A DNA stretch of 64,000 nucleotides from the NCBI RefSeq assembly GCF_009600605.1, contig NZ_VWNA01000001.1, positions 682,001-746,000 on the forward strand. Reading direction: 5' to 3'. The notes below the pieces were generated by a model. It ran no database searches. It was not told the DNA's origin and worked only from the letters and a program-made list of their open reading frames with translations. The stretch comes from Segnochrobactrum spirostomi. Its GTDB lineage: Bacteria; Pseudomonadota; Alphaproteobacteria; Rhizobiales; Segnochrobactraceae. Made by a program: the position numbers and the translations under genes. Shown one piece after another: positions 19,711 through 27,736 of the stretch; positions within the stretch are counted from its first letter, which is position 1, and each line of letters starts with the position of its first letter.

Positions 19711-20238
19711 GGGTGTGGGCGCGCCCGGCCAAGGGGGACGAGGCCGGTCTCTCCCTCCGCAGAGGGCAGAGGGAAAGACCGCCTTTCGAGATGAGGTAGG
19801 CTGCCCATGCCGTCTCCCTGCATCGTCCGGGGCCATCGCCTGCGACGCCCGCCGGACGGGTCCCGGTCTTCACCGTCTTGCCCTCCATCGCCTTGCGTCC
19901 GAGCCTGATCCGACTTTCCCGATATGCTCTCCCGACGGCGTTCCGCGGGCACGGGCTTGCCTACCGACATCTGCCTGCCTCCGGGCCTCGTCTTCCGTTG
20001 GGCCTCTTCCTTTGGGCACGGCGCTCCCGTTCCGGCGCGCGAGGATGCGCGCCGGGCGACGCCGCGCCCGACTTGTCATGCAGACCGTCTCAATCCCTCG
20101 GCCGAACCCGGTCGCCCGAAGTCGCCATCTATCTCCGATCCGTCAAGCGGGGGCGACCCGCTTCAGCGTCCGGTGAGGAAGCCGACTTGCGGCCTCTCTC
20201 CCCGCCACCGCCTCTCGAACGAACCATCGCCCTCTCCG

Positions 20239-20327
20239 CCGTCATCCCCGGGCCTGTCCCGGGAATCCAGAAGGGGGACACAACGCTCGTGGCCTGGGTC
20301 CCCCGGCACAGGCCCGGGGATGACGAT
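20239..20327. repeat. Double-hairpin intergenic repeat, copy C
   Basis: The best-preserved copy: GTCATCCCCGGGCCTG with a CCCGGG-N5-CCCGGG hairpin on the left and CCCCCGG-CACAGG-CCCGGGG plus ATGACGA on the right. The outer CGTCAT and ATGACG are exact inverted copies. Its translation gives the familiar spurious VIPGPVPGIQ pattern. Confidence 0.75.
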
Positions 20328-20518
20328 GGGGCTCGGACCGTCCCAACCGGGCGCTTTTCTTGCTCCCAGGTATCCGTTCCTCAAGGCGCCGCTCCCCAAG
20401 GCGTCCCCTTCCCGGGACGTCCGCTCTCCTCTGCCGCGCAGGATGCCGGCCCAAAACCGCCTTCCCGGAAACCGCTAGCGGATCCGGTCAGGCCGTCCTC
20501 GACCACCCCCTCATTTTA

Positions 20519-20533
20519 GAACAAAATGAGAAC
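20519..20533 (-). promoter_or_regulatory. LexA (SOS) box of the imuA-imuB-dnaE2 operon
   Basis: GAAC-AAAATGA-GAAC, or GTTC-N7-GTTC on the minus strand, is an exact match to the alphaproteobacterial LexA direct-repeat operator. It lies inside a perfect inverted repeat, CTCATTTT (20510-20517) and AAAATGAG (20523-20530). On the minus strand TAAAAT just beyond the box could be the -10. The only minus-strand genes downstream are imuA, imuB and dnaE2, which are SOS-regulated in relatives. Confidence 0.75.
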
Positions 20534-20678
20534 ATGGCAACCGACTCGAATCGGATTCCGCGGTGGCCCCCACGGCGAGGCGCAGCGAAAGGCCGAGCGC
20601 CGACCTCGTACGGCACTGTTATAGATATCAGGAAGTATTTGATTTATATTGAGAATTGATGCGCTTGAACGGCGCTGC

Positions 20679-21008
20679 TCAGTGGGCGAATTTCAGCCCG
20701 ATCACGCCGATCACCACGAGACTGATGCAGACGACGCGGGCAAGCGTCACCGGCTCGCCGAGCAGCGCCATGCCGAGCACGGCCGTTCCCACCGTCCCGA
20801 TCCCCGTCCACACCGCATAGCCGGTGCCGACCGGCAGCGATTTCAGGGCGACGCCGAGCAGGACCACGCTGATGACCATGCTGACGCCGGTCAGCACGGA
20901 GGGCACCAGCTTGGTGAAGCCGTCGGAATATTTGAGCCCGATCGCCCAGCCGACCTCGAACAGACCGGCGACGAACAACACGACCCAAGCGAACGAACCA
21001 CCCGCCAT
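20679..21008 (-). CDS. gdx: Guanidinium exporter Gdx (SugE), SMR family
   Basis: 109-residue four-helix small multidrug resistance protein. It carries the conserved membrane glutamate in the first helix (VVLFVAGLFEVGWAIGLKYSDGF region, Glu18), the GTGYAVWTGIGTVGTA signature and LLGEPVTLARV. The wording LKYSDGFTKLVPSV separates Gdx/SugE from the EmrE multidrug branch. Gdx exchanges guanidinium for protons. The guanidine-II riboswitch directly upstream (21027-21076) confirms the substrate class. The start ATG at 21008 follows AGGAG. It is a single-gene unit, with nothing else cotranscribed before the AT-rich region beyond 20678. Confidence 0.95.
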   Translation of the reverse strand: MAGGSFAWVVLFVAGLFEVGWAIGLKYSDGFTKLVPSVLTGVSMVISVVLLGVALKSLPVGTGYAVWTGIGTVGTAVLGMALLGEPVTLARVVCISLVVIGVIGLKFAH

Positions 21009-21026
21009 GGCGGATCTCCTTCGAAG

Positions 21027-21076
21027 GCAGGGTCGTCCCCGCAGGAATAGGGAGAGGACGGACGGGTCGTCCCGTC
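21027..21076 (-). ncRNA. Guanidine-II (mini-ykkC) riboswitch
   Basis: On the minus strand two hairpins with ACGA loops stand in tandem: GACGGG-ACGA-CCCGTC (21076-21061) and GCGGGG-ACGA-CCCTGC (21042-21027, one G-U pair), joined by an 18-base linker. This is the class II guanidine aptamer, known to control sugE/gdx genes in proteobacteria. The second hairpin ends seven bases before the AGGAG ribosome-binding site, and CCTTCGAAGG (21019-21028) could pair with and hide that site, which fits control of translation initiation. TATAAG at 21096-21091 is a likely -10. Confidence 0.92.
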
Positions 21077-21240
21077 GTCCGAGGCCGACGCTTATAGCCG
21101 ACCGCGGGCTTTTTGCCTATCGGGCGGGAGAGTCCCGCCCGGCGTGAGGGCTGGCAACGCGAGAGGACCACCGACGGCCACGCCGGTTGACGGGATGCGG
21201 GCGGCGGCGGATATCTCACCGCCATGACCGAGATGCTTGC

Positions 21241-22677
21241 ATGACCGAGACGCACTCCCCCTCTTCCGCCCCGCCCGTCCATGTCGTCGGCGGCGGCCTC
21301 GCCGGCAGCGAAGCGGCGTGGCAACTCGCCCGGCGCGGCATTCCCGTGGTGCTGCACGAGATGCGGCCGACCGCGATGACCGACGCCCACCACACCGGCG
21401 ACTTCGCGGAACTGGTGTGCTCGAACTCGTTCCGCTCGGACGATGCGGAGACGAACGCCGTCGGCCTGCTCCATGCCGAGATGCGCCGCGCCGGATCGCT
21501 GATCCTCGCCTGCGCCGATACCCATCCGGTGCCGGCGGGCGGCGCGCTCGCGGTCGATCGAGACGGCTTCTCGGCGGCGGTGACGAAGGCGCTCAAGGAG
21601 CACCCGCTGATCCGGGTCGAGCCGGGCCTCGTCGCCGATCTGCCGCCGGAGGACTGGGGCTCGACCATCGTCGCGACCGGTCCGCTGACCGCGGCCCCCC
21701 TCGCCGAGGCGATCCGGCAGGCGACGGGCGAAGAGTCCCTCGCCTTCTTCGACGCCATCGCGCCGATCGTCCACCGCGAGACGATCGACATGGAAATCGC
21801 CTGGTTCCAGTCGCGCTACGACAAGCCGGGTCCGTCCGGGACCGGGGCCGATTATCTCAATTGCCCGATGACGAAGGAACAATATGACGGCTTCGTCGCC
21901 GCGCTGATCGCCGCCGACAAGGTCGATTTCCACGCCTGGGAGGCCTCGACGCCCTATTTCGACGGCTGCCTGCCGATCGAGGTGATGGCGGTGCGCGGAC
22001 CGGAGACGCTGCGCCACGGGCCGATGAAGCCGGTCGGCCTGACCAATCCGCGGGCGCCGGACGTGAAGCCCTACGCGATCGTCCAACTGCGCCAGGACAA
22101 TGCGCTCGGCACGCTCTACAACATCGTCGGCTTCCAGACGAAGCTGAAGCACGGCGAGCAGGCCCGCATCTTCCGGACCATTCCGGGGCTCGAGGGCGCC
22201 GAGTTCGCCCGCCTCGGCGGGCTGCACCGCAACACCTTCCTGAATTCGCCGCGCGTGCTCGACGCGACGCTCCGCCTCAAGGCGCGGCCGCACGTGCGCT
22301 TCGCCGGCCAGATCACCGGCTGCGAGGGCTATGTGGAATCGGCGGCGATCGGCCTCCTGGCAGGGCGCTTCGCGGCGGCCGAGCGGCGCGGGGCGGAGCC
22401 GGTGCCGCCGCCGGCGACGACCGCCCTCGGCGCCCTGCTCGGCCACATCACCGGCGGCCACATCGAAGCCGCGGACGAAGGCGCGCCGCGCTCGTTCCAG
22501 CCGATGAACGTGAATTTCGGCCTCTTCCCGCCGATCACGGTCGAGAAGGTCCCGGGCGTGCGCCTGCGCGGCGCGGCGAAGTCCCAGGTCCGCAAACGGG
22601 CCCTGAGCGCCCGCGCGCTTCAGGACGTCGAGCGGTGGCTCGGCGAGACGGCGGACGCGCTGGAGCCCGCCGCCTGA
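21241..22677 (+). CDS. trmFO: Folate-dependent tRNA m5U54 methyltransferase TrmFO
   Basis: 478-residue flavoprotein that uses methylenetetrahydrofolate and FAD to make ribothymidine at tRNA position 54. The N-terminal dinucleotide fold [20 protein letters not shown] binds FAD. The family signatures [18 protein letters not shown] and [12 protein letters not shown] follow, then [12 protein letters not shown] and the C-terminal [10 protein letters not shown]. The chosen ATG at 21241 repeats a decamer, ATGACCGAGA, also present at 21224 out of frame; no strong ribosome-binding site separates the two. The gene converges on the VOC gene with three bases between stops. Confidence 0.96.
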   Translation: MTETHSPSSAPPVHVVGGGLAGSEAAWQLARRGIPVVLHEMRPTAMTDAHHTGDFAELVCSNSFRSDDAETNAVGLLHAEMRRAGSLILACADTHPVPAGGALAVDRDGFSAAVTKALKEHPLIRVEPGLVADLPPEDWGSTIVATGPLTAAPLAEAIRQATGEESLAFFDAIAPIVHRETIDMEIAWFQSRYDKPGPSGTGADYLNCPMTKEQYDGFVAALIAADKVDFHAWEASTPYFDGCLPIEVMAVRGPETLRHGPMKPVGLTNPRAPDVKPYAIVQLRQDNALGTLYNIVGFQTKLKHGEQARIFRTIPGLEGAEFARLGGLHRNTFLNSPRVLDATLRLKARPHVRFAGQITGCEGYVESAAIGLLAGRFAAAERRGAEPVPPPATTALGALLGHITGGHIEAADEGAPRSFQPMNVNFGLFPPITVEKVPGVRLRGAAKSQVRKRALSARALQDVERWLGETADALEPAA

Positions 22678-22680
22678 TCC

Positions 22681-23046
22681 TCAGGGATGGACCAGGACGT
22701 TGATGAGACGTCCGAGCGGATCGCGCGCGAAGAATCGCCGAACGCCCCAGGCCTCCGTCGTCGGTCCGTATTCGATGGCGAAGCCCGCGCCCTCGATGCG
22801 TCTTTGGGCCTCGTCGAGATCGTCGACCTCGATCGAGAGGGCGGGAACGGGGGTCCCGTTTCCCCCCTCGCACGCCACGCTCATCTGCGGCGACGCCATG
22901 CCGGACCCGGCGAAGGTCGCGATCCAACCATGATCCATGACGGGCTCCAGCCCGAGTCCGTCGCAATAAAAGCGGCGCACCGCCGCCACGACGGCGGGAC
23001 CCATGTCAGGGACCTCGATGTTCGGCACGATGCGTCGGACGATCAT
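22681..23046 (-). CDS. Single-domain VOC (glyoxalase-fold) protein
   Basis: 121 residues forming one VOC module: RRIVPNIEVPD at the start, a VRRFYCDGLGLEPVMDHGW segment, and the closing RRFFARDPLGRLINVLVHP with the usual DPxG motif. Such proteins need a partner subunit to make a full metal site; the substrate is unknown. The ATG at 23046 follows GGGAG at good spacing; a GTG two codons upstream is the alternative. It begins 24 bases after the preceding NDUFAF6-like gene on the same strand and may be the last gene of the yajC-sec operon. Confidence 0.82.
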   Translation of the reverse strand: MIVRRIVPNIEVPDMGPAVVAAVRRFYCDGLGLEPVMDHGWIATFAGSGMASPQMSVACEGGNGTPVPALSIEVDDLDEAQRRIEGAGFAIEYGPTTEAWGVRRFFARDPLGRLINVLVHP

Positions 23047-23070
23047 TCGCACTCCCTGAAAGGCGGGCCT

Positions 23071-23916
23071 TCACATGCGCGGAAGCCGGCCGCTCCGCGC
23101 CACGCGCCAGAGCGACCAGAGGCGGGCCAGAGGCGACACGTCGACCAGGGTGCGCAGGGGATTGCCCGGCACCGTCTCGAGCCGCTTGAGGAGCCGCGGG
23201 ACGGTCGCGACGGGGAGGAAGGCCGGCAGGGCCTCGGGCGGCAGATCGGGCAGCAGCTTCGCCACCCGGCCGAGATGGTGGCGGGCGTGGTCGCGCATTT
23301 CGGCAAGCGCCGCGCGGGCCTGCGGGGTGTCCTCGCCGGCGAGCAGGCTCGCGGGCTCGGCACCGTGGCGGGCGAGCACGTCGGCCGGCAGCATCATCTG
23401 CCCGCGGGCGAGCGTGCGCGGCAGGGTCGCGAGCGTCTGGGCGATCGTCAGCGCCACCCCGGCATGGCCCGCGGCCGCCCCGGTCCGCGTCCCCTCGCCC
23501 GTCAGCACGATCGCCCCGAGCTGCACGATCGCCCCCGCCGTCTCGCCGGCGTAGCCCTCGAAGGCGGTGAGGTCGGGCATCGGGTCGTCGTAGAGATCGA
23601 AGGTGCGGGCATCGATGAGCGCGATCATCGGCGCGATCGGCAGGCGATGGCGGGCGATGGCGGCGCGCAGGAGATCGACGACCGGATGGCCGGTCACCTC
23701 GGCGTCCGGGACCTCCAGCGCGTCGCGCCACCATTGCAGGCGGATCTCGCCCGGCATCGGCTCGCGCACCACCTCGCGAATGCGGGCGATCTCGAGATCG
23801 AAGCCGGCGAGCGCGACGAGGCCGTCGCGGGCCGCCGCCGGCGCGAACAGCGCGGCGCGGTAGCGGTCGGGATCGTGGCTGCGGACGAACGCCGTCAGGT
23901 GGGCTGCCGCGTCCAT
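23071..23916 (-). CDS. Squalene/phytoene-synthase-fold protein, NDUFAF6 homologue
   Basis: 281 residues of the squalene/phytoene synthase fold, but without the catalytic aspartate-rich motif. Where true synthases have DxxxD this protein reads DLEIARIREVVREP, followed by GEIRLQWWRDALE. The later EGYAGETAGAIVQLG and HLGRVAKLLPDLPPEALPAFL resemble human NDUFAF6, a mitochondrial complex I assembly factor that also lost catalysis. It lies 46 bases after the Mth938 gene, an NDUFAF3 homologue, in the same operon as secDF. A role in assembling NADH:quinone oxidoreductase or another membrane complex is inferred from family and context; isoprenoid synthesis is unlikely. Confidence 0.82.
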   Translation of the reverse strand: MDAAAHLTAFVRSHDPDRYRAALFAPAAARDGLVALAGFDLEIARIREVVREPMPGEIRLQWWRDALEVPDAEVTGHPVVDLLRAAIARHRLPIAPMIALIDARTFDLYDDPMPDLTAFEGYAGETAGAIVQLGAIVLTGEGTRTGAAAGHAGVALTIAQTLATLPRTLARGQMMLPADVLARHGAEPASLLAGEDTPQARAALAEMRDHARHHLGRVAKLLPDLPPEALPAFLPVATVPRLLKRLETVPGNPLRTLVDVSPLARLWSLWRVARSGRLPRM

Positions 23917-23962
23917 ATCGTCTTCCCCGTCGGATTGCCGTTCGGCCGGTCTCGCAGGCCGG

Positions 23963-24376
23963 CTAGTCCACCGCGAGAAGCGCGGCGGCGACCGCCCGTT
24001 CCTCGGCGAGGAGCACATTGTAGGTCCTGACCGCCGAGCCGGTCGCCATCACCTCGGCCCGCAGGCCGGCGGCGCGGAGATCCATCATCAAGGCAGGCGG
24101 CAAGGGAACGAGTGTCGGTCCCGTGCCGACGAGCAGGATCTCGAAGTCCGCGGCCTCGGCGAGCACCGGCGCGAAGGCGGCCGCGTCGAGATCGGCGACG
24201 GTCGCGACCTTCCAGCCGTGCACCCCGCTCGGCAGGCAGAGGATCGAGCCGCGATGCGACATCTCGGCGAAGCGAAAGCCGCCGTTGCCGTAGGCGTCGA
24301 GGCGCGGACGGCCCGGGAAGTGGGCATCACGCACGACGATCCCGCGCGGACCGGACCATCCCCGCTGATCGGACAT
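23963..24376 (-). CDS. Mth938-domain (DUF498) protein, NDUFAF3 homologue
   Basis: 137 residues matching the Mth938/DUF498 domain: IDAYGNGGFRF-type motif (here RLDAYGNGGFRFAEMSHRGS), the SILCLPSGVHGWKV strand, EILLVGTGPTLVPLP, and a C-terminal GSAVRTYNVLLAEERAVAAAL. Human NDUFAF3 shares this single domain and is needed early in complex I assembly. The ATG at 24376 is preceded by GGGAGG. It follows secF by 85 bases. The conserved neighbourhood of SecD/SecF in alphaproteobacteria suggests a link to membrane insertion of respiratory subunits. Confidence 0.87.
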   Translation of the reverse strand: MSDQRGWSGPRGIVVRDAHFPGRPRLDAYGNGGFRFAEMSHRGSILCLPSGVHGWKVATVADLDAAAFAPVLAEAADFEILLVGTGPTLVPLPPALMMDLRAAGLRAEVMATGSAVRTYNVLLAEERAVAAALLAVD

Positions 24377-24461
24377 CACGCGCCTCCCTCTGAGTCACCG
24401 CCGGCGGCGGGATGGCCGCCGGACTCCTGTCAACGCACGAGGCGCGTCGATGGTGCCGCGC

Positions 24462-25406
24462 TCAGACCGCGCCGCTCGCGGTCGCGGCGCCCTCGCCCCC
24501 GTCCTTCTTCTCGGTGCGCAGCTTGAAATAAATCAGCACCGGCGCGGCAATGTAGATCGAGGAGAACGTTCCGATCAGCACGCCGAAGATCATCGCGAAG
24601 GTAAACGAGCGGATCACCTCGCCACCGAAGATATAGAGCGAGCCGAGCGCGATCATCGTCGTCAGCGCGGTGATGAGGGTGCGCCCGAGGGTTTCGTTGA
24701 TCGAAAGGTCGATCAGATCCGGGAGCGGCATGCGCTTATATTTGCGCAGGTTCTCACGGATGCGGTCGTACACGACGACGGTGTCGTTGAGCGAATAGCC
24801 GACGATCGTGAGGATCGCCGCGATGCTCGACAAGTTGAACTCGAACGGCACCAGCACGTAGATGCCGAGCGTCAGGATCACGTCGTGCAGCGTCGCGATG
24901 ATGGCGCCGACGGCGAACTGCCACTCGAAGCGGAACCACACATAGACGAGGATCGCGGCCAGCGTGACGAGGAGACCGATCGCGCCGTTGCGGGTGAGTT
25001 CCCCCGACACGCGCGGGCCGACGACCTCGGTGCGGCGGATGTCGTAGCTTTGGCCGAGCGCGTCGCGGACGCGGAACACCGCTTCCTGCTGGGTGTCCTC
25101 GCCGCCGTCCTGGCGGGCGACGCGGATCAGCACGTCGTTCGGCTTGCCGAACTCCTGAATCTGGACGTCGCCCAGATTGAGGTCCGAGACCGTGGCGCGC
25201 AGGGCCGCGAGGTCGGCGGCCTTGCCGTCCTTGGTGGTGATCTCGATCGCCGAACCGCCGCGGAAATCGATGCCGTAGTTCGGGCCGATCAGGACGAAGA
25301 GCAGGATCGATCCGACGCTGAGCACGATCGACAGCGGCTGCATGTAACGCCAATACCGCATGAAATGCAGCTTGGTGTTGTCGGGGACGAGGCGGAGGAG
25401 ACGCAT
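24462..25406 (-). CDS. secF: Protein translocase subunit SecF
   Basis: 314-residue RND-superfamily subunit that works with SecD to pull proteins out of the SecYEG channel with the proton gradient. It shows the N-terminal membrane anchor (LSIVLSVGSILLFVL), the periplasmic NYGIDFRGGSAIEI motif, and five further helices including ILTIVGYSLNDTVVVYDRIRE and NETLGRTLITALTT. It lies 29 bases downstream of secD. The C terminus ends in a hydrophilic tail, KKDGGEGAATASGAV. Confidence 0.96.
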   Translation of the reverse strand: MRLLRLVPDNTKLHFMRYWRYMQPLSIVLSVGSILLFVLIGPNYGIDFRGGSAIEITTKDGKAADLAALRATVSDLNLGDVQIQEFGKPNDVLIRVARQDGGEDTQQEAVFRVRDALGQSYDIRRTEVVGPRVSGELTRNGAIGLLVTLAAILVYVWFRFEWQFAVGAIIATLHDVILTLGIYVLVPFEFNLSSIAAILTIVGYSLNDTVVVYDRIRENLRKYKRMPLPDLIDLSINETLGRTLITALTTMIALGSLYIFGGEVIRSFTFAMIFGVLIGTFSSIYIAAPVLIYFKLRTEKKDGGEGAATASGAV

Positions 25407-25435
25407 GGCGCGGGTTTCCTGAGAATCGTCCGGCT

Positions 25436-27046
25436 TCAGACGTTGATGACCGTCGGCCGGCGCCAGCGGACCCAGAACGCGACGAGCAAGCGCGTGAAGG
25501 TCACCGCCGTGAACATGGTGGTGAGGATGCCGATGGCATGGGTCACGGCGAAGCCGCGGATCGGCCCGGACCCGAGATAGAACAGCACCACCGCCGAGAT
25601 CAGCATGGTGAGGTTCGCGTCGAGAATGGTGCCGATGGCGCGTTTGAAGCCGAGATCGATCGACGCGATCGCACTTCGCCCGTGTCGCGCCTCCTCTCGG
25701 ATGCGTTCGTAGATGAGCACGTTCGAATCGACCGCGGTGCCGACGGTGAGCACGATGCCGGCGATGCCGGGCAAGGTCAGCGTCGCACCGAGGATCGTCA
25801 GGATCGCGAAGATGAGCGCCACGTTCACGATCACGGCGACGTTGGCGATCATGCCGAGGAGGCCGTAGGTCGCGAGCATGTAGATGCACACCGCGGCGGT
25901 CGCGATGATCGAGGCGATCTTGCCGGCGCGGATCGAGTCCTCACCGAGGCCGGGGCCGATGGTGCGCTCTTCGACGATCGAGAGCTTCGCCGGCAGCGCG
26001 CCGGCACGCAGCAGCACGGCGAGGTCGTTCGCGCTCTGGACCGAGAAATTGCCGGAGATCTGGCCGGCGCCGCCGAGGATGGGCTCGCGGATGTTGGGCG
26101 CGGAGATCACCTCGTTGTCGAGCACGATCGCGAACGGCCGGCCGACATTCTGCTGGGTGATGAGGCCGAACTTGCGCGCGCCCGCCGTCGACAGGCGGAA
26201 CGAGACGACCGGCTGATGATCGCGCTGGTCGAAGGTCGCCTGGGCGTCGACGAGGTCGTCGCCGGTCAGAAGCGGGGTCTCCTCGACCACGTAGGGGATC
26301 GGAGGATCGTTCATCGAATAGAGCAGCACGTCGCCCGCCGGCGGCCGCGACTGGATGGCCTGCTGCGGGTTCACGCTGGTATCGACCAGATGGAAGGTGA
26401 GCTGGGCGGTCTGGCCGACGATCTGCTTCAGGCGGTCCGGATCGTCGAGGCCCGGGGCTTCGACGAGGATGCGGTCGGCGCCTTCGCGCTGGATCGAGGG
26501 CTCGACGGTGCCGAGTTCGTCGACGCGGCGGGCGATGACGCCCATCGACTGGTCGACGATCGAGCGCACACGCTGCTCGAGGCCGTTCTGAGTGAAGGCG
26601 TAGGTCGCCTTGCCGTCGGAGCCGAGGTCGAGGGAGAATTCCGTCGTCCCCTGCCCGCCGAACAGCGTGTTCGAGAGCGGGTTCGTCAGCGCGGTCAGAC
26701 GCTTGCGGGCGTCGTCCATGCGATCGAGATCGCGGATCTGGAGCGTCACCGTCTGGCCCTGGACCTTGAGGTCCGAATAGCCGATGCGGGGATTTTCGCG
26801 CAGCGTGTTGCGGATCTCACCCGTCAGCGTCTTGAGCCGCTTCTGGATGTAGTCCTGACGGTCCACCTCGTAGAGCAGATAGACGCCGCCCTGAAGGTCG
26901 AGGCCGAGCACGAGTTGCCGGTGCGGCAGCCAGGACGGCCACTTGGCGACCGTCTCCTTCGAAAAGAAGTTCGGAATACAGACCACGAACCCGCCGATCA
27001 CGACGGCGAGGATCAGGGCGATCTTCCAGCGCGAGAGATAGAGCAT
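25436..27046 (-). CDS. secD: Protein translocase subunit SecD
   Basis: 536-residue SecD, paired with the adjacent SecF. The N-terminal anchor MLYLSRWKIALILAVVIGG is followed by the periplasmic P1 domain with LVLGLDLQGGVYLLYEVD. The membrane part includes GIVLTVGTAVDSNVLIYERIRE and FKRAIGTILDANLT, where the aspartate used in proton conduction resides. Length and order are normal. It lies 51 bases after yajC. No frameshift or missing helix is apparent. Confidence 0.97.
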   Translation of the reverse strand: MLYLSRWKIALILAVVIGGFVVCIPNFFSKETVAKWPSWLPHRQLVLGLDLQGGVYLLYEVDRQDYIQKRLKTLTGEIRNTLRENPRIGYSDLKVQGQTVTLQIRDLDRMDDARKRLTALTNPLSNTLFGGQGTTEFSLDLGSDGKATYAFTQNGLEQRVRSIVDQSMGVIARRVDELGTVEPSIQREGADRILVEAPGLDDPDRLKQIVGQTAQLTFHLVDTSVNPQQAIQSRPPAGDVLLYSMNDPPIPYVVEETPLLTGDDLVDAQATFDQRDHQPVVSFRLSTAGARKFGLITQQNVGRPFAIVLDNEVISAPNIREPILGGAGQISGNFSVQSANDLAVLLRAGALPAKLSIVEERTIGPGLGEDSIRAGKIASIIATAAVCIYMLATYGLLGMIANVAVIVNVALIFAILTILGATLTLPGIAGIVLTVGTAVDSNVLIYERIREEARHGRSAIASIDLGFKRAIGTILDANLTMLISAVVLFYLGSGPIRGFAVTHAIGILTTMFTAVTFTRLLVAFWVRWRRPTVINV

Positions 27047-27097
27047 GGTTCGCAGTCTTTGGCCGGCGACAGGACCGGCGGGAGTCTTATCGGGCGA

Positions 27098-27439
27098 TCA
27101 GGCGTTGTCGTTGACAGGTTCGCCCTTGGCGCGGACGTCCTGAATCGCCGACCGCAGCACGCGCACGCGCACGGTCTCGGACAGCTCGACCTGCACCTCG
27201 GCGTCGTCGATGACCTTGACCACCTTGCCGATCAGACCGCCGCTGGTGACGATCGTATCGCCGCGGCGCACGTTCTTGATCATCTCCTGGTGCGCCTTCT
27301 GGCGCTGGCGCTGCGGCCGCAGGATCAGGAAATACATGATGCCGATGATGACGATGAAGGGAAGGAACTGCATCAGCAGGTCCATACCCGCGGGAGCACC
27401 TCCAGCGGCTTGGGCATAGGCCGGCGTGATCAGAAACAT
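27098..27439 (-). CDS. yajC: Preprotein translocase accessory subunit YajC
   Basis: 113-residue single-pass protein of the SecDF-YajC complex. The N terminus (MFLITPAYAQAAGG) has the alphaproteobacterial look; the membrane helix FLPFIVIIGIMYFLILRPQ is followed by RQKAHQEMIKNVRRGDTIVT and GGLIGKVVKV. AAGGA precedes the ATG at 27439. It is first in the operon yajC-secD-secF-Mth938-NDUFAF6-like (and possibly the VOC gene), with a promoter candidate at 27547-27574. Confidence 0.95.
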   Translation of the reverse strand: MFLITPAYAQAAGGAPAGMDLLMQFLPFIVIIGIMYFLILRPQRQRQKAHQEMIKNVRRGDTIVTSGGLIGKVVKVIDDAEVQVELSETVRVRVLRSAIQDVRAKGEPVNDNA

Positions 27440-27546
27440 CGTTTCGTCCTTCTGTCGTCGACAATTTCGGTAGGCGCGTCGCACCCGGACCATCGGTCTC
27501 GCGCGGAATCGCGCCGTACCGACGAACCCTCGGCAAAGCGGCGCGG

Positions 27547-27574
27547 ACTATAACGACGACGGGCTGCTTTGCAA
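27547..27574 (-). promoter_or_regulatory. Candidate promoter of the yajC-secDF operon
   Basis: On the minus strand TTGCAA (27574-27569) and TATAGT (27552-27547) are 16 bases apart. They lie 108 bases upstream of the yajC start in an otherwise GC-rich gap. Confidence 0.5.
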
Positions 27575-27736
27575 ACCGCTCGCGCTTCGGTGGTCCGGCA
27601 CCCGGGGCGCGGGCGCGCGGGCCGGGGCGTCGCGGGGCTCAACGAACCGTGCTAAGGGGCGTGCGGAGCCGGCCGGGACCGGCTCGCCGACGCGCGGTCC
27701 GCGCCGTCCCGACGGGGAAGGCGGCCCGCGCCCGCG

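Larger units (their letters stand above)
19467..20678. other. 1.2-kb gene-free region with repeats and SOS box
   Basis: No convincing coding sequence on either strand: the open frames here are GC-rich, Arg/Pro/Ser-heavy and read through repeats. The region contains repeat copies at 19679-19710 and 20239-20327, a pyrimidine/purine-rich element near 19740-19790, the LexA box at 20519-20533 and an AT-rich patch at 20620-20660 just past the gdx stop. The long leader between the SOS box and imuA is unusual. Confidence 0.6.

Noticed and set aside
19467-19970. Full-length 453-residue reading of imuA
   Set aside because: The extra 168 residues pass through a repeat element and low-complexity Arg/Pro/Gly sequence, longer than ImuA normally is.
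19878-20519. 213-residue plus-strand open frame in the gene-free region
   Set aside because: Composition is Ser/Pro/Arg-heavy and it reads through repeat copy C; no start signal or family resemblance.
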